Positions 21,211 through 31,754 of a stretch of 64,000 bases of DNA are shown here, piece by piece. The notes below the pieces were generated by a model. That model made no database searches. It had not been told where the DNA came from and saw nothing but the letters and a program-made list of their open reading frames with translations. The stretch's first letter is position 1. Each line of letters opens with the position of its first letter. The translations under genes and the position numbers were made by a program. This DNA comes from Erinaceus europaeus (lineage: Eukaryota > Chordata > Mammalia > Eulipotyphla > Erinaceidae), in the NCBI RefSeq assembly GCF_950295315.1, contig NC_080177.1:81479000-81542999 (forward strand), in the 5' to 3' direction.

Positions 21211-22309
21211 CAAATTACATAAATTGTGTATCTCATACAATTTAGGGAATTTTCAACTAACTTTATTTTTCATGTCCTGTGTAATAATTCTCTGTTGAGT
21301 ACAGTAGAATTGAAGGATGGCATAGCAGATATAAATTTTCTGAATGTTGCCCTAATGACTTAACAATACTAGTTGAGTTACCAAGAAAAAATCAAGCCTG
21401 GAATGGTTTGAAGGATTCTAACACTGAAGACTGCATTTGCCAATTTTAAAATTTGACTTGGTTCTTTCTCATTAAAATTTTATTTTTTTTTATCTTAATC
21501 ACATTCAAAGTATATACTTGTCACAAAAGTAATCAACTGAAAGTTAACATATCCTTAAATTTAGTAATCTTGCTTCAGAATTTGAGATTATTTACATATT
21601 TTTTTTCATATAAGTTGTTCTTTACATAAAATCATAAAAAATGTGTAAATGATCATCTAATATGTGCAGGTAAATGTTTAGAAAATTCAAAAACTTTCTG
21701 AAAACAGACAGTGAAATAAGGACTGAGAATATTATAATCATTGAAAAAAATGGTAGTGATCACTAAACAAAGATTGCTCAATGTAAAAACACTAAAAGTA
21801 CTTTTTTAAAAAATACATTTTAAGTCAATAACAAGATGAAGTTGCCCAAAATCATTATTTAATACATTTTGACGGGTCTGTCCAAGGAACATGAAAACAC
21901 ACACTTTATTAAGGATGAGGAAACAGAAGTTGGGTATATTTTGATAGAATATCTTACACATACAAAAGCAAAGTAGTAATAATAATAAAACATAATTACT
22001 TGGCCTGCTATTCAGCTTACCAGGATATTGGCATAGTGTTTTAATTTTAAGATAAGCATTTTAAAGTGTTATTAATTTAATACATTCTATGGAAAATATA
22101 AGCTAAAAGGTGATATATTGAAGTAGCAATTGAAATTTAAGTCTAACTGATATAAAAGGAAAGATACATCTATGAAGAAAAAAAGTATAATAATTTTTTA
22201 CATTAGATAAAATATTTTAAAAGCATCAGACAGTTGAAATTACTTAAAATCTAAATCATTTTTATTACACAGATATTTATTACATATTAATTTTGCATAA
22301 AATGCTTAG
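21211..22309. other. Unique A+T-rich sequence (about 1.1 kb)
   Basis: No gene or repeat recognised. Short T and A runs only. Confidence 0.45.
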
Positions 22310-22900
22310 GAAATATTTATTTAATAATGATCAACAAGACCATAGGATAAGAGGGGTACAATTCCACACAGTTCTCACCACCTGAGTTTCGTATCCCATC
22401 CCCTCCATTGGAAATTTTCCTGTTCTTAATCCCTCTGGAAGTATGGACTCAGAATCATTATGGAGTGCAGAAGGTGGAAGGTATGGCTTCTATAATTACT
22501 TCTCCAGTGGACGTGGGCATTGGCAGGTTGATCCATACTCCCAGCCTGTTTCTTTCTTTCCCTACTGGGGCAGGGGGCTGGGGAAGTGGGATTCTAGGGC
22601 ACATCTGTGAGGTCATCTGTCCAGAAGTCAATTTGACATCATGGTAGCATCTGCAAATTTAGTGGCAGAGTACTGGGGCTGAATGGTTGACATGTGGAGG
22701 TAGTATTGGCTGCTTCAATTTAATTGAGCTCAGCAGATGCGATACCAAATGGTATGGATCAAGAGAAGTATGCAGGGAAATGGTCCATGCCCCAGAGGTC
22801 CCAGGACTGGGAGAAATAAGGGTATTCAGAGAATGGAGAAGGTTCCTGATGTCTTAGAAATTGAGAAGGCAATAGATAGTTATTATTGTAACCAAGTTAC
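22310..22900 (-). mobile_element. LINE-1 3'UTR, long copy
   Basis: ACCATAGGATAAGAGGGGTA, CAATTCCACACAGTTCTCAC, ATCCCATCCCCTCCATTGG, GTGCAGAAGGTGGAAGGTAT, CCCTACTGGGGCAGGGG, then GTCATCTGTCCAGAAGTC and about 230 bp more of 3'UTR. One of at least five copies of the same 3'UTR type here. The inverted L1 at 53.2 kb joins this sequence to the end of ORF2, supporting the L1 assignment. Confidence 0.8.
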
Positions 22901-23274
22901 TTGGGAACTTGATTTACTTTGAAAATCCCATGTTTAGGATTTGCTGTATCATACAAGATCATACCAAGATGTATGCCATTTAATGTTATTTACATGTAGC
23001 TGTGTCTTATAAAGCAAGACAACCAGTTGCTTCTGGAATCCCTGGTTTAAGACTATAGGTGATTTAATATTTCAAATAAATAGTCATTTTTAGAAATGTA
23101 TAAAGGATTTAAGTCCACTGTTAAATTTCAATCAGGTGACCAATTTGAAAACTTAAGTGCTTAGACTGAAGGATTGAAAGCTCAGAACTGTGGTCTAGGC
23201 ATCAAAAAGTGTGAGACTTTCAATCTATTTTCCCCTCTCATATTGATTAAATATTGCTTTATGAAATTAAAAGT
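22901..23274. other. Unassigned sequence
   Basis: Between two L1 pieces. No gene recognised. Part may be more L1 3'UTR. Confidence 0.4.
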
Positions 23275-23800
23275 TAATAGGAATGTATATTAGCATCATT
23301 CCCACCACCAAAGGTCTGTGTCCCTCCTCCCACTCCACCCCCACAGTAAATTTGATAATCTACCTTCACCCTCCACCCAGAGTTTTTTACTTTGGTGAAA
23401 TACTCCAAACTCAGTCAAATTCTATTTTGCTTTTCCCTGCCTGTTATTCCTTCTCAACTTTGGTGGGCTTGTCATTCTTAATAGCTGAGTGGTACTACAT
23501 CAGGTATATAAACCACAACTTTCTCAGCTATTCATTCATCTTTTGTTTGGGCACCTGGATTGCTTCCAGGCTTTGGCTATTAAAAATTGTGCTGCTATGA
23601 ACATAGGTGTACATATATCTTTTTGGATGAGTGTGACTGACTCCTTAGGGTATATTCTTAGGAGAAGAATTACAGGGTCATATGGGAGGGTTCTCCAGAC
23701 TGCTCTCCACAGAGGTTGGACCCACTGACATTCCCACCAGCAGTGCAGGAAGGAGGGTTCCTTTGTCCCCACAACATCTCTAGCATTTTTATGGACTTTA
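23275..23800 (-). mobile_element. LINE-1 3' end: 3'UTR plus ORF2 C-terminal region
   Basis: The plus strand begins with 3'UTR (CATTCCCACCACCAAAGGTC) and runs into antisense ORF2: TAGCTGAGTGGTACTACATC, GGATTGCTTCCAGGCTTTGG, AATTGTGCTGCTATGAACAT, CTCTCCACAGAGGTTGGACC and ACATTCCCACCAGCAGTGC, all L1 ORF2 hallmarks. Overlapping 78-105 residue frames on both strands are L1 remnants. Confidence 0.88.
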
Positions 23801-25610
23801 ACAAAAAGTTTTCACAAATATATTTTAATTACTAGTTATCCTAAAATGTATCAGTCATTACTTTTAGAGAATTCCCTACCTTGTGACACCCAGATCCTTT
23901 ATAAATATAGATTATCTTTCAATTTATCTAATACTTTGTTTTGATACATGTTTGAACTAGTTTGAAACAGTCAGAATATTTTTGCTTTTTTATTCTGTAT
24001 CAAAGTCAAATGTTAATATGTGTCAGTAAATCAGAAGTCATGCCAATGTGCACAGTAAAATAAAATGAGTTTATCTTCAGACACTTTTTCTCCTGCCCCC
24101 AGCTGCGTAGACAAGTTTGTTTTGGCCAGATCAATTATGTAAATGTATGTATTGAAATTATTGCATTAAGTAATTTAGTCATCAAAACACTAATTTTTGT
24201 TACCACAATATAAATATAAAATTGATTAGAAATCATCATAATGAAGCTATTTGCAATGGAAATGTGATTGAGATGATATGAGGAAATTAATGTTGAGGTA
24301 AATGAGGTTATTTAAAAACACCTTAAGTTGTGATTACATTATTTCAGATTTCACGTTCATTTGAAGAATTCAAATATGCAACAAAATAGTACTTAAAATA
24401 TGTGATTTTGACTTTTTGTGATATTGTGCAATTGCAAATAAACTCATCTCTAATCAATTAAAAAAAAAAAAAGAATCCAAGTCTTAACATGTGAAGTTAA
24501 GTTGTATTTAGAAGACTTAACTGTTGTAGTGTTCTTCCTCTCTGGTGTGTTTCATAACAACTTCACAAACAACTTGAAAAACTGTTAGCACTTTCATGAT
24601 CACAGCTCCACATGACCTCACTCTAAAGCAAAAGCAAAGTGTCTTATTAGGATTTGTATGAAATTTCATTAGTTTAAATATTCACACTTTTTTTTTTACT
24701 CATCTGACTGCTCGCTCTACTGTTTAACATTCATGAATGAACTCATTCATTTACTAGGTATTTACTTATAGTATACTCTTGAAACTGCTTTGTACTAGGA
24801 GTGCTAGAGTAAATACATCTGCTATTTTGATACAGAAACTCTAATGCTACAAGACTCACAACTCCTTGACTATAACTCGCCATTTATGATATATTTGTCC
24901 GAGTTTTCCCTCTGTAGTAGTATTCCTATTATTTGGCACAATGTTCACATGGCGAATACTCTCTGAATTATTCAGAACTCTGAGCGGGCATAATTCATGC
25001 AACAAGATCAAGAAACTTCTCTAGCAGAGTTCACCAGTCATAGGCATATATCAGTTACGTAGTTTTATGTATGTATCTGCTAGAAATGGTTCCAACTGCA
25101 AGCATAATACTCACTTAAAACAAATAACCTCCTATAAATTTAGCATTTCTTTTACTTGAGGGAATATACAATCTAAATATGCCTTAATCTTTCAGAGAAA
25201 AACAGTACTGGTGCCCACCACCATTCTGTTAAATTCCCTGCCTCCATAGCACCTCACGACACATAATATTGGTGCTCTAAGTTTTTCTAACATTTGGGGA
25301 GTAAATCAGAAACACACTGGAGCTGAATTCTGTAGATGCAGCTGATGACACACTACAACACGATTTAAGAAAATAAATCCTCATTGATGATTCTTAGTAT
25401 CATGTTCAACAAAATATGTTTTCACCTGCAATGTTTTCCCTCCAAACATTCATTCATTTCTGTCTTCCTTGCTGCTGGACTTGAGCTTCTGAAGATATTT
25501 CCAAAGCATATATCATGAAACATTCTTCCAAAAACTTTTTTTATATTTTTGATAATTTCTGGTCTAATGCCCTGCAGGTTTGCTCTGGGTTTTCCTCCCC
25601 CCTGGCAAGC
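23801..25610. other. Mostly unique sequence, possible ancient MIR/L2 trace
   Basis: About 1.8 kb without a gene. At 24727-24815, ACTCATTCATTTACTAGGTA and TTGTACTAGGAGTGCTAGAG have the word order of ancient MIR/L2 repeats, weakly. An A12 run lies at about 24459-24470. Confidence 0.4.
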
Positions 25611-26208
25611 TGAGGACAGAGTCAATGTGCCCCTCTGGGAGTCCTGGGGCAGCTCAGTGCATCCAGAGAGACAGGACAGACAGCTCTGGGAAAGCCTAAA
25701 AGGGCAAATCCTTTATTAAAAGAGAAAGCAAGTACATATACCCATTGCTCAAGTAGAAGGTCAAGGTCATCATTAACCCAAGCACAGAGCAACACAATGG
25801 GTAGCTGCATTTTGAACTACAAACTATTTGATCACAAGTAGAAAGTTACCATACAAGGTTTGATCACAAACTTTACAATGCATATTTCCCCGGGGATAAA
25901 TTAGGCACCTCAGGGTAAATTACAGGCACTTCAGAGAAAGTGTGTCTGTGTGGGGGGCAATTGAGCAAGAACATATGTGGTAGCTTTCAAGTTAGGTCAA
26001 ACACAGTGTACAGTAATTCATGGCCTTTGTTTTAAGGGGAGAGGAGAGGCGTGTGCAGAAACCATTCTGAGAATCCATCCATCATTAGTTCAGGAGGTCA
26101 GGAGGACCTGCCCTCCTCTCGACCTGAAGGGACAATTGCGGATCAAGTGGCTTAGACCTCGTGGAAACAACAGCCTGGACTTCCTGGGACAGTGGACCCC
26201 ACTCTCCA
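25611..26208 (-). mobile_element. Solo LTR of an endogenous retrovirus (probable)
   Basis: On the minus strand a polyadenylation signal lies in CTTTTAATAAAGGATTTG (about 25706-25723), followed by about 95 bp ending in CTCTGTCCTCA at 25611, as expected for R-U5 with a CA terminus. Upstream (minus) is about 490 bp of U3-like sequence. No primer-binding site or internal region was seen. The far boundary, next to L1 sequence, is not fixed by a target-site duplication. The 62-114 residue frames inside are not viral genes. Confidence 0.5.
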
Positions 26209-26614
26209 GCAATGCCCTTGTCTTGATCCACTTGAAGTTAGTATTTTATGCATGTCTGTGTGGAGGTCCAGTTTTACTTGTCTGCCCTTCTCAACCCAAT
26301 TTTCCCAACACCAATTGTTGAGGAAACTCTCTTTTCTCCATTGGATATTTTGAGCCCCCTTTGTCAATAGTTAGATGTCTGTAGGTATTGGGGCCTTAGT
26401 TCTGGGCTTTCAACTCTGTTCCACTGGTCTTTGTGTGTTTTCATTCTAGTAGTTGATAGATTGATTACAGCAGCTCTGTAATATAGTTTGAAGTCAGTAA
26501 GTGTAATGTCTCCTATTCATTTACTCAAGATTGCTTTGGCAATCATATTGCCAAAATCCTATTTTATGGTTCTAGATAATTTTTATTGTAGTTTTTATTC
26601 TGTTCCCTTGAGAA
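26209..26614 (-). mobile_element. LINE-1 ORF2 fragment, part 1
   Basis: The plus strand carries antisense L1 ORF2 words: TGTGTGGAGGTCCAGTTTTA, CCAATTTTCCCAACACCAAT, TTGAGCCCCCTTTGTCAATA, CTCTGTTCCACTGGTCTTTG and CAGCAGCTCTGTAATATAGT. It continues beyond the SINE C at 26626. Confidence 0.82.
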
Positions 26615-26625
26615 ATTTGGTGGAA

Positions 26626-26805
26626 GTCTGGGGAGAGAGCATAATGATTAAGCAAAAGTTTCTCCTGCCTGAGGCTCTAAAGTCCCAGGTGTAATCCCCA
26701 GCACCACCATAAACCAGAGCTGCGCAGTGCTCTGGTCCTGCTCTCTGTGTATTTCTCTCTTTAGTTTTCTGTCTCTCATTAAAATAAAATAAAATATAAA
26801 AAGAC
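26626..26805 (+). mobile_element. SINE C inserted into LINE-1
   Basis: GTCTGGGGAGAGAGCATAAT head, TCTCCTGCCTGAGGCTCTAA, AAACCAGAGCTGCGCAGTGC, a CT-rich end and (AAAAT)n tail. A perfect 11-bp target-site duplication ATTTGGTGGAA lies at 26615-26625 and 26806-26816, with L1 continuous on both sides. Confidence 0.93.
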
Positions 26806-26816
26806 ATTTGGTGGAA

Positions 26817-26940
26817 CCTTGATATGGATGGCATTAAATCTATATATGGCTCTAGATAGAATGGTCATTTTGATGCTGTTAATTTTTCCAATTCATGAAC
26901 ATAGGATATCTCTGTATTCCTTTGTTATCTCTCTTTCATT
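26817..26940 (-). mobile_element. LINE-1 ORF2 fragment, part 2
   Basis: CCTTGATATGGATGGCATTA, AATCTATATATGGCTCTAGA, TAATTTTTCCAATTCATGAA and CATAGGATATCTCTGTATTC continue the antisense ORF2 reading of part 1. Confidence 0.8.
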
Positions 26941-27030
26941 GAATAGTGACTCTGCTTCTCTGTCTCCATATTCCATCTCAGTTTCTCTCTATCAACAAAG
27001 AAAAATGGATAAATAAATCAAATTAATTTT
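26941..27030 (+). mobile_element. SINE 3' end fragment (uncertain family)
   Basis: CTGTCTCCATATTCCATCTC, AGTTTCTCTCTATCAACAAA and GGATAAATAAAT resemble the 3' third of the local SINEs. No head is present. Confidence 0.35.
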
Positions 27031-27576
27031 TTTAATGGAAAAGAGTAATTTTGTTGTTCCAGCTGGTAGCACTACTTTATCACTCTGGTCAGTAAATGAT
27101 AAAAGAGAATAATATATACTATGAGGACATTGCGAGAAAACTTGTTCTGAGTTTCTGACTATATGTATTTTGTTAAATGTAGGTGTATTTAATGTGTGAA
27201 ATCCTATAATCTGCACACATAGGATGTGTGTGTTCTTTTTATATGCATGTTGCTATACTTCATTACATTTTTGTAAAGTATATATGTTATAAGTACTTTT
27301 AGTATTTTTTATTATTTTAATAACAAAAGAGACTAAATGCAGGAGGTGCAAGCTTTTTTAGGAAGAGAGATTACCACTGAACTTGCAGGAAACGCCTGTC
27401 AGCCTTTATCCATGTGCAATACTGTTCTCTGGCACATGCACGGTTTCATTGCCCCAGGTTGTTTTTTTTCTTTTTTACCTTCTTTTAATTTTAGAGAGAG
27501 AAAAAAAGAGACAATACAGTATAGAAACTGCCCCTGATTTTTTGGTTTTCTCATAAGGTACTAGCGCTTGACTTCA
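27031..27576. other. Unassigned sequence
   Basis: No gene recognised. A GA-rich patch at 27490-27530 could be a decayed SINE. Confidence 0.4.
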
Positions 27577-27625
27577 GGGCATAGGGGTGGCAAACGCTAG
27601 AAGAAGAAGGGCATAGGGGTGGCAA
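27577..27625 (+). mobile_element. 15-bp 3'-terminal insertion of the 44.7-kb non-LTR family, with perfect target-site duplication
   Basis: A 17-bp sequence GGGCATAGGGGTGGCAA occurs at 27577-27593 and again at 27609-27625. Between them is AACGCTAGAAGAAGAA, less its shared last base. This equals the terminal codons, stop codon and triplet tail of the element ending near 45213. The simplest reading is an extremely 5'-truncated retrotransposition event. Confidence 0.7.
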
Positions 27626-28351
27626 TATCGAGTGAATTCTCTTCTAATCTGATAAGAGACCTTATAGTAGTGATTTTTTTTTCTAATTGGCCTAACTATG
27701 GAAAGCTGAGGTGAAAACATATGGTGTATCTTGAGATGTGAGTAAAAAAAATGAAATTTTTTTCTATGAAAAGCAATAAATATTTTTTTGTGAGATGCTT
27801 TTGTGTCTAGGCAGTGACCTTTGGAGACTGATGCTCTGAATATCTTGGCATGTTAAAGAGATTAATCTAATGGAGAACTGAGTGAGAGACTGATGATGAA
27901 TCAGACAAAAATTCACTTTTTATGGAAAATGTTTTTTAATCCTAAAAAATCTAGATATCAGATTGAGAAATTATATCTTCATAGAAGTAGAGGGACTTCA
28001 CTGCAGGTAACAGAAGTTACAGCAGAATTAATGAGTATACTTGAGGATATTTGTAAACTGAGTGGTGGAAAAAAGAAGAATATTTTACTCTTAGTTATGA
28101 CACTTCTAAAATATATATTGAAACAAGACTATGAGTCAGTAGAGGAACATGTAGTATTAGGGGTAAGAAAAGAAAGAAAGAAGTGGAAAGATAATACGAG
28201 TAGTAAAACAACAGACTCTCATACCTGAGGCACCAAATGTCCCAGCTCCATATTAAGCCAGGATAGAATAGAGCTTTGGGAAGGAAGGGAGGGAAGTGAG
28301 GGTGGGCGTAGGGGTGGGGAGAGAGAAAGACAGAAGAGAGAAAGAAAGGAG
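27626..28351. other. Unique sequence with a 111-residue chance frame
   Basis: An open frame at 27893-28228 (plus) encodes a Lys-rich peptide with no recognisable domain, signal or repeat, and composition like the surroundings. I do not call it a gene. A GA/AAAG-rich patch lies at 28270-28360. Confidence 0.4.
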
Positions 28352-28373
28352 AAAGAAAAGATGAAATTTTCAG

Positions 28374-28650
28374 AAGTCGGGCGGTAGCATAGTGGGTTAA
28401 GCTCAAGGACCAGCGGAAGGATTCCGGTTAGAGTCCCCGGCTTCCCACATGCAGGGGCATCGCTTCACAGGTGGTGAAGCAGGTCTGCAGGTGTCTGTCT
28501 TTCTCTTCCCCTCTCTGTCTTTCCCCCCCCCTCTCCATTTCTCTGTGTCCTATCCAACAACAATGACATCAATAACAACAACAACAATAATCACAACAAT
28601 GAAACAAGGGCAACAAAAGGGAATAAAAAATATATAATTTTCTTAAATTG
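28374..28650 (+). mobile_element. SINE B with a short deletion in the head
   Basis: AAGTCGGGCGGTAGCATAGT head, with the GCACGTGGCGCAAA part missing, then GGCTTCCCACATGCAGGGGC, intact inner hairpin, CT domain with a C10 run, CAA-rich tail and GGGCAACAAAAGGGAATAAA. Imperfect flanking duplications of about 21 bp (AAAGAAAA-ATGAAA-TTTCA type) lie near 28352 and 28655. Confidence 0.88.
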
Positions 28651-28711
28651 GAAAAAGAAAATATGAAAATTTCATTAGAGAGATTTGCTGCATTTAAAAT
28701 AAAAGGGACTT

Positions 28712-29125
28712 TGCTGAGTCGCATAATGGACTCGGCTGTGGCACGGCTAGGAACGGGTACAAACAAAGCTTTATTGCGGCAACTCAGTAGTAGCCAGGCG
28801 TTCTATTTTAGGCAGGACAAAATAAGCAATTATCCGCTACTCGATGGCTGTTGAGGAAAGTCTTAAGAGTTTCCTGGCTAGCTGAGTCACACGCGTTCAG
28901 TTCCCAGGAGAGGCAGCCATGGATAGAGCACCTGCAGCACCCTCAGCTGAGATCCCTCTGAGCAGGCGAAGATGCAGGTCCCAAAGTGGGGGCCATACTT
29001 CTGGCTGCCCGTGTTTCAATCCATTCGGTCCACCCACAAGCCACTGAGTGTTTGGGCGGATTGTTTGGGCAGATTGTGGTCTGTCTGCTCTGTGGCCAGG
29101 CTGATGTCAGCCAGTGCTGTGTTCA
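28712..29125 (-). mobile_element. CpG-rich solo LTR of an endogenous retrovirus (probable)
   Basis: On the minus strand it would start TGAACACAGCACTGG and end GCGACTCAGCA, giving TG...CA termini with a possible 4-bp duplication ACTT (28708-28711 and 29126-29129). A polyadenylation signal lies in GCCGCAATAAAGCTTTG near 28771, and a TATA-like CTAAAATAGAACG about 35 bases upstream of it. No internal region is seen. CpG content is well above the surroundings, suggesting a fairly young insertion. Confidence 0.55.
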
Positions 29126-29419
29126 ACTTCCTACAGTCAGCCGGTATACTGTGTCACAACAAGAGTCAAACATCAAAGAGAATTATGCTTTTGTTCTTTT
29201 TTCTATCACTTGACACCCATTAATTTATGGCACTACTCATCAAAGCAGTAGTACGCTGATGCTACTTGAGGGAATATGATGCTACCTCACTGCTGTTATT
29301 CCTAACTGCTCGCTGAGTTGTAGCACTGATAACTGCAGGCTACAGTCAAAATATGAGTTGGCAACTTAATCTGAATCCCTGTGTCATGTATTTGCCATGT
29401 TCATTGTCTAGTTTTGAGT
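29126..29419. other. Unassigned sequence next to the LTR
   Basis: No gene. Part of 29130-29350 may belong to another retrovirus-like sequence, but nothing diagnostic is visible. Confidence 0.35.
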
Positions 29420-29578
29420 CATGCTACCACATGGGTGAGAATCTTGTAGCAGAGGAAGCCCAAGCTCTGTAGTGTCTTCACCTCCCTCTGTCTCTTTGTC
29501 TGAGAAAAACGTTGTCAGGGCAATGGAATCATTCATGCACAATGCCTGACTCCATTAAATAAATAAATAGAATTATAT
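29420..29578 (+). mobile_element. Possible decayed SINE with the B-long 3' module
   Basis: CACCTCCCTCTGTCTCTTTG is followed by a weak match to the GGCC-CAGGAACAGTGG module and the tail ATTAAATAAATAAATAG. The head is not clear. Confidence 0.35.
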
Positions 29579-30254
29579 AAAGGTATTCTTTCCCCCATTT
29601 CTATTACTTTACAACATGTGGTCTTACATGACATTTTAACATGTTACATTTTGCATGAACTAACATGAGAGTTTTTACTCAAATAGCTCCTATATAACTT
29701 AATTGTTCTATACAAATCCACAAGAAAAGGCACATTTCCAGTTCAGGTATTAAACATTCATTCTTTGTATATTAATTAAAGAAGACTATTGTTTTCAGCC
29801 ACAGTTTAATATAACTAAGCATTGTAATTAGATCATGCTGTTTTATTTGGATAATGAATTTAGATATTTTACTCACAATACATGAATATTGAATTAAAAT
29901 ACTGTCAAAATTTGTTAAAATTCAACTCCATTGTACCATAGCATTTGAAGTTGCCAAAGAAACCAAGTGAAAACCTTCCATATTTAACGTATTGAAATCT
30001 TAGCATCAGCTATTCTTTGAAATATTCATAGCTTTTCATTAAAACTCAATTTATATTTGTATGGTTTATTTTCCATTTATTTTCTAGAATTAATTGATAT
30101 TTGCCCTTTACTTGCTTATAATCTGTTTGTATAAAAGACACATTATCTAAGGAAGTAAAATCATTTCCAAGCAAATATTTTCACATTTTTCTATTCTTTG
30201 GCATCATTGCTTTCTGTAGATTCTCACACTGTCCATTTTAACCAGTTGAAAAAT
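29579..30254. other. Unique A+T-rich sequence
   Basis: No gene or repeat recognised. Confidence 0.45.
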
Positions 30255-30266
30255 ATATGTAATACT

Positions 30267-30426
30267 GCCGTAGTCCGGGAGGTGGCACAGTGGGTAAAGC
30301 ATGGGACTCTTAAGCATGAGGTCCTGAATTCAATCCCTGGCAGCACATGTGCCAGGGTCATGCCTGGTTCTTTCTCTCTCCTCCTATGTTTCTCATCAAT
30401 AAATAAAGTATTTAAAAAAAGTCAAA
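30267..30426 (+). mobile_element. SINE D, full length
   Basis: GGGAGGTGGCACAGTGGGTA head (A-box region), AAGCATGAGGTCCTGAATTC, AATCCCTGGCAGCACATG (B-box region), CTCTCCTCCTATGTTTCTC and AATAAATAAAGTATTTAAAA tail. A perfect 12-bp target-site duplication ATATGTAATACT lies at 30255-30266 and 30427-30438. Confidence 0.9.
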
Positions 30427-30559
30427 ATATGTAATACTTCTAAAGCAGTATAGGAAACAGAAGTTTTAAATTAGCTCTTTTCAATAGTTCTTTTTTAGTA
30501 ATATTTGTTACAAACAGTATATTTTGTAATATATATGTAACGTATCTATATATGTATTT

Positions 30560-31140
30560 TATTTTCACAGAGTGTTGTAGTTGTGTCTTCTAGTATTGAT
30601 ATTCTTTTCTCCACGTGACTCCATCTACTTCTGTGGCCTTTTGCCTCAAACTGAATTTTATTCAAAGTGTCTTTTAGGCCCTGCAGTTCTGTTTGGGTTT
30701 TCTGTTCTTTTCTTTCATTTTTTTTTCCTTTTTCATACTTTCTAATTCTTTTCTAAAATGACCACTGGGTTCTTGAATATTTAGTTTCTTGAATTGATTT
30801 CATAATGAATTTTATTAACTCTATTCCTATCTTTTTTTTTTTTTTTTTTCAAAATGCCTTTGGTTATTTCGGCTTTCTGTCATTGTGGTCTGTGTATTTC
30901 TGTTTCTATATTTAGTGTGGCTTCTGTTGCTGTGCCGGCAGGGGGCGCTGTGAGCAAAGTGCTCAATTTCCCTGTATATCTTGATGGAGGAGATTTTATC
31001 CTGAGTCACCAGGTTGGGTCAGTGACCTTGATGTGAATATAGGTCTCCCTGCTGCTGTTCCAGCCTCTGTGGGGCAACATGCATTAGGAATCCAAGAAGT
31101 TACAGTTGTAAATTGTTGATTTTTTTTTCTATAGTTTTTT
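30560..31140 (-). mobile_element. LINE-1 5' region, antisense
   Basis: GTTCTTTTCTTTCATTTTTT, ATTCTTTTCTAAAATGACCA, CTTGAATTGATTTCATAATG and TCTGTTTCTATATTTAGTGTGG resemble the antisense of an L1 ORF1 N terminus and 5'UTR. A G+C-rich block GCCGGCAGGGGGCGCTGTG lies at 30934-30952. No target-site duplication was found. Confidence 0.5.
30933..30952 (+). promoter_or_regulatory. Candidate CTCF-binding motif within L1 5' sequence
   Basis: TGCCGGCAGGGGGCGCTGTG matches the core CCANNAGGGGGCGCT of the mammalian CTCF motif except G for A at the third core base. This is a motif match only. Occupancy is unknown. Confidence 0.4.
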
Positions 31141-31261
31141 ATTGCTTTATCTGGAAGTGGTGTGGCTCAGTGGTCAGTCTCCCAATATGGTGCCAGCTAT
31201 CCCTGAGCACTGATTTTTAATGCTGGGAATCACTCTCTTACCCCCTTTCTTTCTTTTTTTA

Positions 31262-31660
31262 TTTTTTTGAAATTATTTTGTTTATAAAAAGGAAACACTG
31301 ACACAACCATAGGATAAGAGGGGTACAACTCCACACAATTCCCACCACCAGAACTCCGTATCCCATCCCCTCCCCTGACAGCTTTCCTATTCTCTATCCC
31401 TCTGGGAGTATGGACCCAGGGTCATTGTGGGTGCAGAAGGTGGAAGGTCTGGCTTCTGTAATTGCTTCCCCGCTGAACATGGGTGTTGACAGGTGGATCC
31501 ACAACCCCAGCCTGCTTCTCTCTTTCCCTAGTGGGGCAGGGCTCTGGGGAAGCAGAGCTCAAGGAACACTGATGGGGTCGTCTGTCCAGGGAAGTCTGGT
31601 TGGCGTCATGCTGGCATCTGGAACCTGGTGGCTGAAAAGAGAGTTAACATACAAAGCCAA
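31262..31660 (-). mobile_element. LINE-1 3'UTR
   Basis: ACAACCATAGGATAAGAGGG, CCACACAATTCCCACCACCA, GTCATTGTGGGTGCAGAAGG, TAATTGCTTCCCCGCTGAAC, GTCTGTCCAGGGAAGTCTGG and GGAACCTGGTGGCTGAAAAG. Very similar to the 53.2-kb copy. Part of the 238-residue plus-strand frame (31410-32126) reads through this 3'UTR, the microsatellite and the next SINE and is not a gene. Confidence 0.85.
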
Positions 31661-31673
31661 ACAAAGTATTTAC

Positions 31674-31754
31674 TCTTCCTTTCTTTCTCCTTTTCTTTCT
31701 TCCTCTCTTCCTTCCTTCCTTCCTTCCTTCCTCCCTTTCTTTCTTCTTTTTTTT
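31674..31754. repeat. (CTTT)n/(TTCC)n pyrimidine tract
   Basis: TTCCTTCC and TCTTTCTTTC runs at the junction of the L1 3'UTR and the antisense SINE tail. Confidence 0.93.

Noticed and set aside
25611..26208. Frames inside the LTR at 25.6 kb considered as viral coding sequence
   Set aside because: Only LTR-type features (polyadenylation signal, U3/U5 layout) are seen. There is no primer-binding site and no gag, pol or env motif.
27893..28228. 111-residue Lys-rich frame
   Set aside because: No recognisable domain, composition like the surrounding A+T-rich DNA, and no start or splice context. Length is within chance for this window.
30837..31036. G+C-rich patch at 30.93 kb considered as a CpG island or promoter
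   Set aside because: It is only about 20 bp long within L1 5' sequence. The CTCF-like motif is kept as a candidate, but an island is not supported.
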